From Streptomyces parvus (GTDB lineage Bacteria > Actinomycetota > Actinomycetes > Streptomycetales > Streptomycetaceae): a DNA stretch of 64,000 nucleotides. Location: contig NZ_BMRY01000003.1 of assembly GCF_014648875.1 (NCBI RefSeq), positions 248,001 through 312,000 of the forward strand. Reading direction: 5' to 3'. The translations under genes and the position numbers were made by a program. Shown piece after piece: positions 34,267 to 45,993 of the stretch. The first letter of the stretch is position 1. Each line of letters starts with the position of its first letter. Under the pieces are notes generated by a model. It had not been told where the DNA came from, searched no databases, and saw only the letters and a list, made by a program, of their open reading frames with translations.

Positions 34267-34609
34267 TCCACGGACCGCGCGTCGGCACGGGGGCCGGCCC
34301 GTCCCGTCCGGCCCGGGTAGGGATTAGCCCAGCAGAGCTAAGTCCCGGAGGAAACCACCCGTCTGCCGCAGGCGGCCGATACAGTGGCACATCGCTGCCG
34401 CCATCCGGAATGTGACCTTCCGTCACCTTGTCGATCGCCTGATCGATCCTGGGTACGACAGTCCGGTCGTTGGCCTTCGATCGCCGGCGCCCGGATCGGT
34501 CCTCGCCGGTCACGGTCACCGGATCTCCGGCCCTCGGGATCGCGGCAGGCCCGTGGGGGCGGCCCCCACGGGAGGGCCGACGGCCCGTCACCATGCCTGG
34601 GGGTGACCT
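34239..34609. other. Region upstream of ssgR
   Basis: This 371-bp region holds the second copy of the tandem duplication, an AT-poor stretch with no open frame of coding quality, a strong hairpin 37 bp before ssgR, and presumably the ssgR promoter. I cannot assign the promoter. Confidence 0.5.
34551..34573 (+). terminator. Strong hairpin just upstream of ssgR
   Basis: CCCGTGGGGG and its complement form a perfect 10-bp stem with a CGG loop, only 36 bp before the ssgR start. It could end upstream transcription or act as an attenuator in the ssgR leader. Confidence 0.5.
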
Positions 34610-35386
34610 TTGACCACGGCATCGAGTACCGCTGTCCCGACGTTGATCGGTTCGGTTCAGCGGGCGTTGAGGCTGCTGGAGGCTGTGGGCGCTCATCGGG
34701 ACGGGGCACCTGCCAAGCAACTGGCGCGAGAGGCGGGGCTTCCGCTTCCGACCGCGTACCACTTGCTGCGCACCCTCACCCATGAGGGCTATCTCCGCCG
34801 TGAGAACGGTGTCTTCCTCTTCGGCGCGGCCGCCGAGAACCTGACCGCGGCGCCCGCGGTCAGGAGCCGCCCGCGCCCCATCTCCGTCGCCGACTCCCTC
34901 GACCGCTGGCGGGACGTCATCGGAGCGCCGGTGTACTGCGCCGTCTACTGCGACGGCGAGATCGACCTCATCGCGGTCGCGGACGCCCCCGACACCCCTG
35001 CGGTGGAGGAGTGGGCCTCGTTCCGGGAGACCGCCCACGCACATGCCATCGGCCAGTGTCTGCTCGCCCAGCTCGACGAGAGGGCCCGCGAGGACCACCT
35101 CGACCGGCATCCCGTTCGGCCCCTCACCCGTTACTCAGTGCGAGATCGCGCCACGCTTCTGGAACGGTTGCGCACCCTCCGACGAGGTGAACCGGTCATC
35201 GAACGCCAGGAGTACGCACTGGGGACCGTCTGCGCCGCGATTCCGGTCACGGCCGGTGCCACCATTGCGGCGATGGCCATTTCCGTACCCCTGGATCGGG
35301 AAGATCGGTTGCTGCCCGCAGTCGAACAGCTACGTGGCGAAGTCGCCAGCCTCTTGCGTTCGTTCGTGTTCTCTATCAGTATCTGA
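34610..35386 (+). CDS. ssgR: IclR-type sporulation regulator SsgR
   Basis: The 258-residue protein has an IclR N-terminal helix-turn-helix (SVQRALRLLEAVGAHRDGAP and LPLPTAYHLLRTLTHEGYL) and an IclR effector domain (AHAIGQCLLAQLD and GTVCAAIPVTAG). Its position directly upstream of ssgA on the same strand identifies it as SsgR, the activator of ssgA in S. coelicolor. The start appears to be TTG with GGGGGTGA just ahead. No better in-frame start exists nearby, and a shorter form of about 240 residues is possible. Effector is unknown. Confidence 0.9.
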   Translation: MTTASSTAVPTLIGSVQRALRLLEAVGAHRDGAPAKQLAREAGLPLPTAYHLLRTLTHEGYLRRENGVFLFGAAAENLTAAPAVRSRPRPISVADSLDRWRDVIGAPVYCAVYCDGEIDLIAVADAPDTPAVEEWASFRETAHAHAIGQCLLAQLDERAREDHLDRHPVRPLTRYSVRDRATLLERLRTLRRGEPVIERQEYALGTVCAAIPVTAGATIAAMAISVPLDREDRLLPAVEQLRGEVASLLRSFVFSISI

Positions 35387-35456
35387 AAAATCACTCCTTG
35401 TGATCTGCTATCGCGTGCACCACGATGGCGTCAATAGGGCCATAGGGGATCATTCC

Positions 35457-35466
35457 TGGCCAGTTT
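35457..35466 (+). promoter_or_regulatory. AdpA-consensus site upstream of ssgA
   Basis: TGGCCAGTTT matches all ten positions of the AdpA consensus TGGCSNGWWY. It lies 21 bp before the ssgA start. AdpA control of ssgA is known in S. griseus; binding at this exact site is inferred. Confidence 0.5.
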
Positions 35467-35487
35467 CATCTACTGCGGGGTTGAACG

Positions 35488-35925
35488 ATGCGCGAGTCGG
35501 TTCAAGCAGAGGTCATGATGAGCTTCCTCGTCTCCGAGGAGCTCTCGTTCCGTATTCCGGTGGAGCTCCGGTACGAGGTCGGCGATCCGTACGCCATCCG
35601 GATGACGTTCCACCTGCCCGGCGATGCCCCTGTGACCTGGGCGTTCGGACGTGAACTGCTGCTGGACGGGCTCAACAGCCCGAGCGGCGACGGAGATGTG
35701 CACATCGGCCCGACCGAACCCGAGGGGCTCGGAGATGTGCACATCCGGCTTCAGGTCGGCGCGGATCGCGCGTTGTTCCGGGCGGGGACGGCGCCGCTGG
35801 TGGCGTTCCTCGACCGGACGGACAAGCTCGTGCCGCTCGGCCAGGAGCACACGCTGGGTGACTTCGACGGGAACCTGGAGGACGCGCTCGGCCGCATCCT
35901 CGCCGAGGAGCAGAACGCCGGCTGA
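35488..35925 (+). CDS. ssgA: SsgA, sporulation-specific cell-division activator
   Basis: The 145-residue protein is SsgA itself rather than another SALP paralogue. The segments VSEELSFRIPVELRYEVGDP, LPGDAPVTWAFGRELLLDGL and PSGDGDVHIGPTEPE are those of SsgA as I recall it. SsgA promotes localisation of SsgB and so of FtsZ at sporulation septa. The first ATG (MRESVQAEV) gives 145 residues. Internal ATGs at codons 10 and 11 with GAGG ahead would give the 136-residue form described for S. coelicolor. It lies 101 bp after ssgR. Confidence 0.95.
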   Translation: MRESVQAEVMMSFLVSEELSFRIPVELRYEVGDPYAIRMTFHLPGDAPVTWAFGRELLLDGLNSPSGDGDVHIGPTEPEGLGDVHIRLQVGADRALFRAGTAPLVAFLDRTDKLVPLGQEHTLGDFDGNLEDALGRILAEEQNAG

Positions 35926-36006
35926 CCGGGCGCACCCTGCCCCCAGGGCCTTTCGCCGGCTCGTCCCCGCGGTCCGCCCCCACGTCCCGGCGCACCCGGC
36001 GGCCCG

Positions 36007-37347
36007 TCACCCCGTCTTGCGGCGGCGGCCCCGGCCGGTCCGTGCGGGTGCGGCCGTAGCCGCCTGTGCGCCGCCCGACCCCGCGCGGTCCGCGGAGACG
36101 ACCAGCGCGGCGAGCCCCGTGGTCACCGGCACCGAGGCGACCAGTCCGATCGACCCGACCAGCGTGCGGACGATCTCCTCGGCGACCAGCTCGCTGTTGG
36201 CCACCGTCCCCACACTGCTCTGGGCGATGGAGAAGAGGAGCAGCAGGGGCAGTGCCGCGCCCGCGTACGCCAGCACCAGGGTGTTGACCACCGAGGCGAT
36301 GTGGTCCCTCCCGATTCTGATACCTGCCCGGTAGAGCCCCTTCCAACCCATCTCCGGGTCGGCCTGGTGCAGTTCCCAGACGGCGGAGGTCTGGGTGACC
36401 GTCACATCGTCGAGCACGCCGAGCGAACCGATGATGACGCCCGCCAGCAGCAGGCCGCTCATGTCGATGTCCGGGTAGAGACCCTTGATCAGGCCGGTGT
36501 TGTCGTCGGTGTTGCCGCTCAGGCTGGCCCAACCGATGAACAGGGAGCCCAGCAGCCCGATCAGCAGCAGCGAGATCAGCGTGCCGATGACCGCGACCGA
36601 TGTACGGGCCGTCACCCCGTGGCACATGTAGAGGGCCGCCAGCATGATCGCGCTGGACCCGATCACCGCCACGACCAGCGGATTCGAGCCCTGGAGGATC
36701 GCCGGCAGGATGAACAGCGTCAGCACGGCGAACGACACGGCCAGCGCCACCAGCGCCATCACCCCGCGCATCCGGCCCACCAGGACCACCGTCAGGGCGA
36801 AGATCCCGGCCAGCAGCGCCATCGGGACCTTCCGGTTCACATCGGTCACGGAGTACTGGAGGTCGCGCGGCGCGTCGGGGGCGTACGCGACGACCACGCC
36901 CTGACCCTCCTTCAACTGGCGGGGCGCGTCCGGCTGGACCACCTCGACGAACCTGCGGCCCTTGTCGTCGCCGCTGGTCACCTCGATGGTGGCCTTCGCG
37001 CACTCCCCTTCCTGCTCGTTGACGGCCTCCCGCCCCGAGGGCGTGGAGGTGTCACCGGTCGGAGGCACCTGCGCGGCGTTGACGTCCGCGCAGTCGACCT
37101 TGACGACCTGGACGACCTTGCCGTCCTGGGTCTGCCGGTCGAATCCGACACCGGTGCGCTCGTGGTCGGGCACGCCGCCGGGCCAGAACGCGATCAGACC
37201 GACGACGACGGCCGTCGCGAACGGGATCAGCACGGCGGCGATGACCTTGCGCAGATGCCGGGAGACCGGGGCGGCCGGGCCATGGCTGTGCGTGTGGGTG
37301 TGGCCCTGGGGCGGGTGGGGTGCGGGGTCGCTTTGAGGGGAGGTCAC
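36007..37347 (-). CDS. YibE/F-family membrane protein
   Basis: The 446-residue protein begins with a His-rich cytoplasmic leader (GHTHTHSHG). One helix follows, then an extracytoplasmic region of about 110 residues, and a C-terminal bundle of about seven helices containing GSLGVLDDVTVTQTSAVWEL, the hallmark of the YibE/F family. The family is widespread, and its biochemical role is unknown. The His cluster hints at metal binding but is not proof. The GTG start has no clear Shine-Dalgarno. It is divergent from thiC across the riboswitch. Confidence 0.88.
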   Translation of the reverse strand: MTSPQSDPAPHPPQGHTHTHSHGPAAPVSRHLRKVIAAVLIPFATAVVVGLIAFWPGGVPDHERTGVGFDRQTQDGKVVQVVKVDCADVNAAQVPPTGDTSTPSGREAVNEQEGECAKATIEVTSGDDKGRRFVEVVQPDAPRQLKEGQGVVVAYAPDAPRDLQYSVTDVNRKVPMALLAGIFALTVVLVGRMRGVMALVALAVSFAVLTLFILPAILQGSNPLVVAVIGSSAIMLAALYMCHGVTARTSVAVIGTLISLLLIGLLGSLFIGWASLSGNTDDNTGLIKGLYPDIDMSGLLLAGVIIGSLGVLDDVTVTQTSAVWELHQADPEMGWKGLYRAGIRIGRDHIASVVNTLVLAYAGAALPLLLLFSIAQSSVGTVANSELVAEEIVRTLVGSIGLVASVPVTTGLAALVVSADRAGSGGAQAATAAPARTGRGRRRKTG

Positions 37348-37423
37348 GGGGCGATCATCGCAAGAACAGGAGGGCCCTCTGGTCACCTCGCCGGAAAGGA
37401 CGCTAGCGTGGAGGCACCTTTGC

Positions 37424-39800
<2,377 letters not shown>

Positions 39801-39809
<9 letters not shown>

Positions 39810-40250
39810 GCCGTCAGTGAACAGCCCGTCGACGAGGGTCACCCAACGGAAACCCACGCGGCCGACGACCGGGAACTGACGCCGACCGCCCGCGGCCGTA
39901 CGGCCCGTCCCGAGCCGGACTGTCCCGTCGAGGTGGCCCTCGCCGCGGTCTCGGGGCGCTGGACCACCCTGGTGCTGCGTGAACTCATGGGCGGCCCGCT
40001 CGGGTTCTCCGAGCTGAGGGAGCGGCTGCCGGAACTGTCGGCGAAGGTGCTCAGCCAGCGGCTCAGGGAACTCGGCGAGCGGGGCCTGGTGTCGGTGGAG
40101 CGGCGACGCGGATTTCCCGTGCGAACGAGCTACAGCCTGACCGGATCCGGCCGGGCGCTCCGGCCGTTGCTGATCGAGCTCTACGCGACGGGGGAGGCCC
40201 TGCTCACGATGGAGCCGAACATGGGTGTTCGGCGCCTTATGGGCAACTAA
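39801..40250 (+). CDS. HxlR-family transcriptional regulator
   Basis: The 149-residue protein has a HxlR winged helix (VALAAVSGRWTTLVLRELMG, FSELRERLPELSAKVLSQRL and GLVSVERRRGFPVRTSY), with a variable N-terminal 45 residues ending at a Cys typical of the family (PDCPV). The ATG at 39801 lies 9 bp inside the divergent SnoaL-like gene. HxlR proteins often regulate a divergent neighbour, so the SnoaL-like gene is the likely target. Confidence 0.9.
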
Positions 40251-40341
40251 AGCCGTTTCAGGCTGGTTTGGCGCGGTTTCCCACCTTGTTAAGCGACGGT
40301 ATGGACACAGTCGTGTGGCGGCTGTATGTACGTTGCGGCAG

Positions 40342-40385
40342 CGGGTCAATCAGACTTGACCCGTTCCTTATCTGTGGCTTATTTT
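40342..40385 (+). promoter_or_regulatory. DUF805 promoter with inverted repeat over −35
   Basis: CGGGTCAA and TTGACCCG form an 8-bp inverted repeat with a 6-bp spacer (40342-40363). The right arm supplies TTGACC as −35, and TATTTT lies 18 bp downstream as −10 (40380-40385). The repeat is well placed to be an operator. Confidence 0.5.
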
Positions 40386-40445
40386 CCGGCTTGCTTGGCT
40401 GAAAGTTGGCGGCCCTGAAAACGGGGCCCGGGGAGGGGAAACACA

Positions 40446-40802
40446 ATGAACTGGTACCTGGCCGTACTCAAGAACTACGCAGGCTTCAGCGGACGCGCGC
40501 GCCGCAAGGAGTACTGGATGTTCACGCTCATCAACTTCGTCATCAGCCTGGTGCTCACGATCATCGGCAGCGCGATCGGCGTGGAGTTCATCTCCTACAT
40601 CTACTCCGTCGCGGTGATCATCCCGGCGCTCGCCGTCGGCGTCCGCCGCCTGCACGACACCGGCCGTTCCGGCTGGTGGCTGCTGATCGCGATCGTCCCG
40701 CTGATCGGCGCGATCGTCCTGATCGTCTTCCTCGCCTCCGAGGGCAAGCCGGAGACGAACGAGCACGGCGTCAACCCGAAGCTGGCCCCGCAGGCCATCT
40801 GA
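40446..40802 (+). CDS. DUF805 membrane protein
   Basis: The 118-residue protein carries the DUF805 (YhaH-like) signature. FSGRARRKEYWMFTLIN opens it, VGVRRLHDTGRSGWW is the central motif, and LIAIVPLIGAIVLIVFL is a hydrophobic helix; four membrane segments in total. The function is unknown in any bacterium to my knowledge. GGGGAGGGG lies ahead of the ATG. It has its own strong candidate promoter. Confidence 0.9.
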   Translation: MNWYLAVLKNYAGFSGRARRKEYWMFTLINFVISLVLTIIGSAIGVEFISYIYSVAVIIPALAVGVRRLHDTGRSGWWLLIAIVPLIGAIVLIVFLASEGKPETNEHGVNPKLAPQAI

Positions 40803-40834
40803 TCCACCGCTCCGGTCCGTCCGGAGCGTCCCCC

Positions 40835-40865
40835 GGGCCGGGCGCGGCACTTGCCGCCCCGGCCC
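40835..40865. terminator. Terminator between DUF805 and the DUF membrane gene
   Basis: GGGCCGGGCGCGGC pairs with GCCGCCCCGGCCC around an ACTT loop (13 bp, one bulge) in the convergent gap. It would serve both directions. Confidence 0.7.
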
Positions 40866-40891
40866 GCGGTGTGTCCGGGGCGGCGCGCGTG

Positions 40892-41725
40892 TCAGTCCGG
40901 CTGGTGTTCCGGGCCGCCGAAGTCCGGGCTCGTGAAGTCGGGGCTGGTGAAGGTCGGCCGGGGGCCGGCCGCCGGGCCGTCGTCCGGACCCGAGAAGTCC
41001 GGCCTGCTGTACCCGACCTTCGGGATGCGGTTGGGTGAACGGTGCGGGGTTCGCGCGGCGGGCCCCGCCGTGGGGTCGGCCAGGGCGTCCCGGAAGAACG
41101 GGAGGATGCCGCGTTCCAGCAGGGCGTGGCGCCACGCCTCCCGGGCCCGCGCGACCTCCTCCGGAAGTTCCTGTTCCTCCTCCTCGGCGGCGAGGGACGT
41201 AGCGCCGTTGCGGAGGGCGGTGACGAGCAGTCCGACGGCGGCGACGAGGATCGCCGCCGCGGCGACGCAGGCGAAGAACCATCCGGCCGCGACCATGGAG
41301 CGGCCGAACGTGAGCGACGGGCTGACCGCCTTCAGCAGATAGCCGACGAGCAGGAAGATGAGCGCCGCGGTGCCGGCCAGCAGCGGGGTCAGGACCGTGA
41401 TGACCGCGCCTATGCCCGCGCCCGATCCGGCCGAGGTGCTCTGCGGCCCGTCCAGGCCCGCGAGCCCGCCGGCTCCCTCGGCCCCTTCGACGGCCGCCGC
41501 CCGGCGCAGTTCGCCGCGGGCCTTGATGTAGTGCTCGTACTCGGTGGCCGCGGCCGCGGTGATCAGCGCCGTGGCGCCGAGCGCCATGGTGCGCAGCTGT
41601 TCGGTGTTGAGCCGGTCCCCGACGCCCTCCAGGTCCGGGCGTTCGTGAGCGTGGCGCAGTGCGTCGCCCAGGATCCGCTCGTACTCGGGTCCGTCCTCGG
41701 CCAGCAGGTGCGGAGCGCTTGTCAT
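40892..41725 (-). CDS. Hypothetical two-helix membrane protein
   Basis: The 277-residue protein has an alpha-helical N-terminal domain (residues about 10-105), then two long hydrophobic segments (GAVITVLTPLLAGTAALIFL and SMVAAGWFFACVAAAAILVA). The C-terminal cytoplasmic tail is Pro-rich with short repeats, TSPDF twice and FGGPE. I do not recognise a family. The ATG (MTSAPHLL) with GGGGG 6 nt ahead is preferred to one two codons upstream. The strong codon bias supports a real gene. Confidence 0.75.
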   Translation of the reverse strand: MTSAPHLLAEDGPEYERILGDALRHAHERPDLEGVGDRLNTEQLRTMALGATALITAAAATEYEHYIKARGELRRAAAVEGAEGAGGLAGLDGPQSTSAGSGAGIGAVITVLTPLLAGTAALIFLLVGYLLKAVSPSLTFGRSMVAAGWFFACVAAAAILVAAVGLLVTALRNGATSLAAEEEEQELPEEVARAREAWRHALLERGILPFFRDALADPTAGPAARTPHRSPNRIPKVGYSRPDFSGPDDGPAAGPRPTFTSPDFTSPDFGGPEHQPD

Positions 41726-41935
41726 CTGCATCCCCCGATGCTCCGTCGGTGCCCGGCTGCCCGCGGTGGACCGGGCGATCGGGCGGAAACGGAGGAGAGC
41801 CTGCCACTGATAGGCCGATGGTAGAGCGCTCACGGCAAGGGGTGACAGGGTGTTTCCAGAATTGGGCCCGGAGACGGGCCCGGCGATCGGCGAGGTCGGC
41901 GCGGGCTGAACCTGAAGCGCCTTCCCCGCCGACGG

Positions 41936-43018
41936 TCAGTCATGCAGGGGGAGTTGGACCACCAGCAGCTTTCCGGCCATGGTCACTCCGCCGTCCATGG
42001 CGATGGCGAGGCCGTCCGCGTACACGTGCGGGCCGTTGATCACGGGTCCCGCGCCGTCCTCGCCCTCCTCTGTTCCGACCTCGCCCAGGAGGTACGGAAT
42101 GGGGCTGTGACCATGGACGACGCGCTGTCCGCCGTACGTCGTCAGCAGCTCGCGCACCGCCTGGGAGCCGCCCTCGTCCCGGAAGGCGAACCGCTTGGTG
42201 AGCTTGCGGAAGAGGTCCCAGCACTCGTCGGCGTCGTTACGCGTGAGAATGGCCGTGATCGTGTCGTTGACGTCCTCGATGGTGGACCCGTAGTCGAGGT
42301 AGGCCGTCGTGTCGGAGTGCATCAGCAGATGCCCGTCCTCCTCGACGACCGCGTCGAGCCGGGACATCCACTGGAGGTGGACGTCCTGGAGGCGCTCCAT
42401 GTCGGTCTTCTGTCCGCCGTTGAGCAGCCAGGCCGCCTGGAAGGTGGCGGTGCCCGCCCCGGAGTTGACGGGCGTGTCGGCGAACCGCTTGGCGCCGATC
42501 AGCAGCAGTTCGTGGTTGCCCATCAGGGCCTTGCAGTAGCCGCCGGCCGCCGCCGCCTCGGCGGAGAGCCGCATGACGAGGTCGATGACCCCGATGCCGT
42601 CGGGGCCGCGGTCGGTGAAGTCGCCGAGGAACCACAGCCGGGCGTTGCCCGCGGCCCAGTTCCCGTCGGCGTCGATGAGGCCCTGTTCGCCGAGGGCCGC
42701 CAGCAGCTCGTCCAGATAGCCGTGGACGTCGCCGACGACGAAGAGCGGGCCGCGGCCGTCGTCGGACGCGGGGCGCGGCTCGGCGACCGTCTGCACCTGG
42801 ACCGTGTCGCCGCGGCGGATGACCGGGAGGTCCCGCTCGGTCGGGGTGTAGCCCTCCGGCTGCCCGTCGCCCACGACGGCGTTCCCGGGGTGCGGCACCG
42901 AGGAAGGGGCCACCCCCTGAGCCTGCGGTGGCACGGGTGTCTGCGCGTACGGCGGAACCCGGAAGTCACGCAACGTCGCCGTCCGCACCACGGGTTCCTG
43001 ACCGGCCCCCTGAGTCAT
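41936..43018 (-). CDS. PPP-type metallophosphoesterase
   Basis: The 360-residue protein has a disordered Pro/Gln-rich N-terminal segment (residues 1-95) and a calcineurin-like phosphoesterase domain. VVGDVHGYLDELLAAL, FLGDFTDRGPDGIG and LMGNHELLL are the metal-binding motifs of the PPP family. HGHSPIP and a late Asp complete the site. It is likely a protein Ser/Thr phosphatase or a diadenosine-tetraphosphatase-type enzyme. GGAGGGG precedes the ATG. It is well separated from both neighbours and appears monocistronic. Confidence 0.9.
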   Translation of the reverse strand: MTQGAGQEPVVRTATLRDFRVPPYAQTPVPPQAQGVAPSSVPHPGNAVVGDGQPEGYTPTERDLPVIRRGDTVQVQTVAEPRPASDDGRGPLFVVGDVHGYLDELLAALGEQGLIDADGNWAAGNARLWFLGDFTDRGPDGIGVIDLVMRLSAEAAAAGGYCKALMGNHELLLIGAKRFADTPVNSGAGTATFQAAWLLNGGQKTDMERLQDVHLQWMSRLDAVVEEDGHLLMHSDTTAYLDYGSTIEDVNDTITAILTRNDADECWDLFRKLTKRFAFRDEGGSQAVRELLTTYGGQRVVHGHSPIPYLLGEVGTEEGEDGAGPVINGPHVYADGLAIAMDGGVTMAGKLLVVQLPLHD

Positions 43019-43192
43019 CGACCCCTCCACCACCGTCGCGCCGCCGTACACCTGACGGGCCCTGCCTGGTAGAGGTGGTCCGCGGTGTCGTGCGCCCATC
43101 ATAGGAATGCGGATCGATCTGTGTGACGCACCAGGGGTGGTGAATCCGGGCGCACGCGCGGTTCACCGGACGATTGGTCCGAAAAGAGATGA

Positions 43193-44305
43193 TCAATCCC
43201 CGCTGGGGGAGCGCGGCGCGCTGACCGTGGTGCGGGGTGGGCGGCGTTGCGATGAGGTCCGGACGATGAGCTCCGTCGGTATGACCTGCTCCACGGGACC
43301 GTCGTGCTCGACCCCTTCGATGGCGTCGATGAGGAGCTGGACGACAGCCGTGCCGATCCGGCGGGGCTTCAGCGAGAGCGTCGTGATGGGCGGCTCGGTG
43401 GCCGCGTACACCGTGGACTCGCTGCAGCACACCAGCAGCAGGTCCTCGGGGACGCGCAGCCCGTAGCGACGGGCCGCCGCGAGGAGGTCGGTCCCGTTGG
43501 GGTCGAAGAGCCCGTAGACCGCGTCGGGGCGGTCCGGGCGGGCGAGCAGCCGGTCGGCGGCGACGGCCCCCGCGCAGGGATCGTGGGCCGGGTAGGACTC
43601 GTAGACGGGGTCCTGGCCGACCCGCTCGCACCAGTGGAGGTAGGCGGTGGTGGAGAGCCGGGTGTACGTGTCGGTGGTGTTGCCGGTCAGCAGGCCGATG
43701 CGGCGGGCCCCGGCGGCGGCGAGATGGTCGAGGAGGTCGAGCACGGCGGCCCGGTGGTCGTTGTCGACCCAGGCGGTGACGGGGAGCGTCCCGGCCGGGC
43801 GGCCGTCGGAGACGACGGGCAGTCCCTGGCGGACGAGCTCGGTGACGACCGGGTCCTGGTCGGAGGGGTCGATGACGACGGTTCCGTCGAGCGCGACGTT
43901 CGACCAGACGTCGTGCCGGGAGGTGGCGGGGAGGATGACGAGGGCGTAGCCGCGGGCAAGCGCCGCGGAGGTCGCGGCTCTCGCCATCTCCGCGAAGTAC
44001 GCGAATTCGGTGAAGGTGAAAGGTTCATTCCCGTACGTGGTCACGGTCAGGCCGATCAGCCCCGACTTGCCCGTACGGAGGGTTCGGGCCGCGGCGGACG
44101 GGCGGTAGCCCAGGCGCTCGGCGACCTCGCGGACATGGCGGCGGGTGGCGTCCGGGAGCCTGCCCTTGCCGTTGAGCGCGTCGGAGACGGTCGTGATCGA
44201 GACTCCGGCCGCGGCGGCCACGTCACGGATCCCCGCCCGTCCTGGCCGGCCGCTGCGCCGGGGGGTCTCCGTCCGGCTCACCTGGTGCTTCCCTGCTGCT
44301 GTCAT
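43193..44305 (-). CDS. LacI-family transcriptional regulator
   Basis: The 370-residue protein has a LacI helix-turn-helix (IRDVAAAAGVSITTVSDALN followed by GKGRLP) and a periplasmic-binding-protein-like effector domain ending in the usual IGTAVVQLLIDAIEGV. The effector is probably a sugar. Target genes are not adjacent: hisC is divergent and codes for an aminotransferase. The ATG lacks a Shine-Dalgarno. A GTG eight codons later (VSRTETP) has AGGGAAG ahead and may be the true start. Confidence 0.9.
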   Translation of the reverse strand: MTAAGKHQVSRTETPRRSGRPGRAGIRDVAAAAGVSITTVSDALNGKGRLPDATRRHVREVAERLGYRPSAAARTLRTGKSGLIGLTVTTYGNEPFTFTEFAYFAEMARAATSAALARGYALVILPATSRHDVWSNVALDGTVVIDPSDQDPVVTELVRQGLPVVSDGRPAGTLPVTAWVDNDHRAAVLDLLDHLAAAGARRIGLLTGNTTDTYTRLSTTAYLHWCERVGQDPVYESYPAHDPCAGAVAADRLLARPDRPDAVYGLFDPNGTDLLAAARRYGLRVPEDLLLVCCSESTVYAATEPPITTLSLKPRRIGTAVVQLLIDAIEGVEHDGPVEQVIPTELIVRTSSQRRPPRTTVSAPRSPSGD

Positions 44306-44710
44306 GGCGAGCCGATAGTAGGGCTCCGAGGGGTGGTCGGTCCGGTCGCATATGCGCACGTTGACAGGCACGTTTCTGCAAGGTCACGCCCCATCAAATT
44401 CCTTTCAATGCAAGGCAGTTGAAGGTTACTGCATGCATGTGTCAGGTATCGAAGGGCGGCAGCCTGCTGAATGTGTGATGTCTCGAAGAGGTCTCAACTC
44501 ACCACTTCGGGGGACGCGCGCCACGGCGCGAGCCACCGGCGCGCGCCGGAACCGGAAACGCTCCCCCGGGCGGAGCCCCCGGGTCGGCCCCGGGTGAGGT
44601 CCCATTCCCGGGCACTGCGGTCGATTTCCCGCTCGGGCCATTCGCAGCGGGGCTCAATCCTCATAAGGTGTGCAGTATTGCTGTGAACGGACGGTCGAGG
44701 AGGACCTGCG
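44306..44710. other. Intergenic region between the lacI-type gene and hisC
   Basis: This 405-bp region contains an imperfect dyad at 44401-44425 (CCTTTCAA / TTGAAGG), a possible LacI-type operator, a GC palindrome CCGGCGCGCGCCGG at 44536-44549, and the hisC ribosome binding site. No gene is supported. Confidence 0.45.
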
Positions 44711-45790
44711 GTGAGCGAGACGAGCCCCAAGCTGCGCGCCGAGCTGGACGGCGTTCCCGCCTATGTGCCGGGCAAGCCTGCGGCGGCCGGCGGACCGGTC
44801 GCGTACAAGCTGTCCTCCAACGAGAACCCCTATCCGCCACTGCCGGGAGTCCTGGAGTCGGCGCTCGCCGCCGCGGGGAACTTCAACCGCTACCCGGACA
44901 TGGCGTGCACCGGCCTGATGAACGAGTTGGCCGAGCGTTTCGGTGTGCCCCTCTCGCACCTCGCCACCGGAACGGGTTCGGTGGGGGTGGCCCAGCAGCT
45001 GCTCCAGGCCACGTCCGGCCCCGGTGACGAGGTCATCTACGCCTGGCGGTCCTTCGAGGCGTACCCGATCATCACCCAGGTCAGCGGCGCGACCTCGGTC
45101 AAGGTTCCGTTGACCGAGGGGGATGTGCACGACCTCGACGCGATGGCGGAGGCGATCACCGACCGGACCCGGCTGATCTTCGTCTGCAACCCCAACAACC
45201 CCACCGGCACGGTGGTGCGCCGGGCCGAGCTGGAACGGTTCCTCGACCGGGTGCCCAGCGATGTGCTGGTGGTGCTGGACGAGGCGTACAAGGAGTTCAT
45301 CCGCGACGCCGACGTGCCCGACGGCATCGAGATCTACCGTGACCGGCCCAATGTGGCCGTGCTGCGGACCTTCTCCAAGGCGTACGGCCTGGCCGGGCTG
45401 CGGGTCGGGTTCGCCGTGGCGCACGAGCCGGTGGCCGCGGCGCTGCGCAAGACCGCCGTCCCCTTCGGCGTGAGCCAGCTCGCCCAGGACGCGGCGGTGG
45501 CCTCGCTCCGGGCGGAGGACGAGCTGCTGGGCCGGGTCGGTTCGCTGGTCGCCGAGCGCGGCCGGGTGAGCGCGGAGCTGGCGCGCCAGGGCTGGACGGT
45601 GCCGGAGTCGCACGCGAACTTCGTCTGGCTGCGGCTCGGGGAGCGGACCCTCGACTTCGCGGGGGCCTGTGAGCGGGCCGGTGTGGTCGTCCGTCCGTTC
45701 GCGGGCGAGGGTGTACGGGTCACGATCGGCGAGACCGAGGGCAACGACCTGTTCCTGAAGACGGCGGAGGCGTTCCGCGCGGAGCTGTAG
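44711..45790 (+). CDS. hisC: Histidinol-phosphate / aromatic aminotransferase
   Basis: The 359-residue fold-type I PLP enzyme begins [20 protein letters not shown]. The lysine motif is [15 protein letters not shown], and [13 protein letters not shown] and SSNENPYPP are signature segments of HisC. Streptomycetes have another hisC inside the his operon, so this solitary copy may prefer aromatic amino acids (pat-type). GAGGAGG precedes the GTG start. A strong terminator follows. Confidence 0.9.
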   Translation: MSETSPKLRAELDGVPAYVPGKPAAAGGPVAYKLSSNENPYPPLPGVLESALAAAGNFNRYPDMACTGLMNELAERFGVPLSHLATGTGSVGVAQQLLQATSGPGDEVIYAWRSFEAYPIITQVSGATSVKVPLTEGDVHDLDAMAEAITDRTRLIFVCNPNNPTGTVVRRAELERFLDRVPSDVLVVLDEAYKEFIRDADVPDGIEIYRDRPNVAVLRTFSKAYGLAGLRVGFAVAHEPVAAALRKTAVPFGVSQLAQDAAVASLRAEDELLGRVGSLVAERGRVSAELARQGWTVPESHANFVWLRLGERTLDFAGACERAGVVVRPFAGEGVRVTIGETEGNDLFLKTAEAFRAEL

Positions 45791-45823
45791 GGCTTCCCGG
45801 CGCGCCGCCGGTACCACCCGGGT

Positions 45824-45860
45824 GGGGCCCCGGACCTCGATCGACGAGGTCCGGGGCCCC
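45824..45860 (+). terminator. Terminator of hisC
   Basis: GGGGCCCCGGACCTCG pairs perfectly with its complement over 16 bp around a 5-nt loop, followed by TTCTGTAT. It lies 33 bp after the hisC stop. Confidence 0.92.
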
Positions 45861-45993
45861 TTCTGTATGAGTCGGGCCCCTGCTGTGTGCGTCGGCGGTC
45901 GGTGGCAAGGGGCCGGTAGCACGGGGCGGGTGGCCGAAAAGGGGTACCCCCGGCGAAGGCTCCGAAAGTGTGTGCGCCATAATTGCTTGTGAA

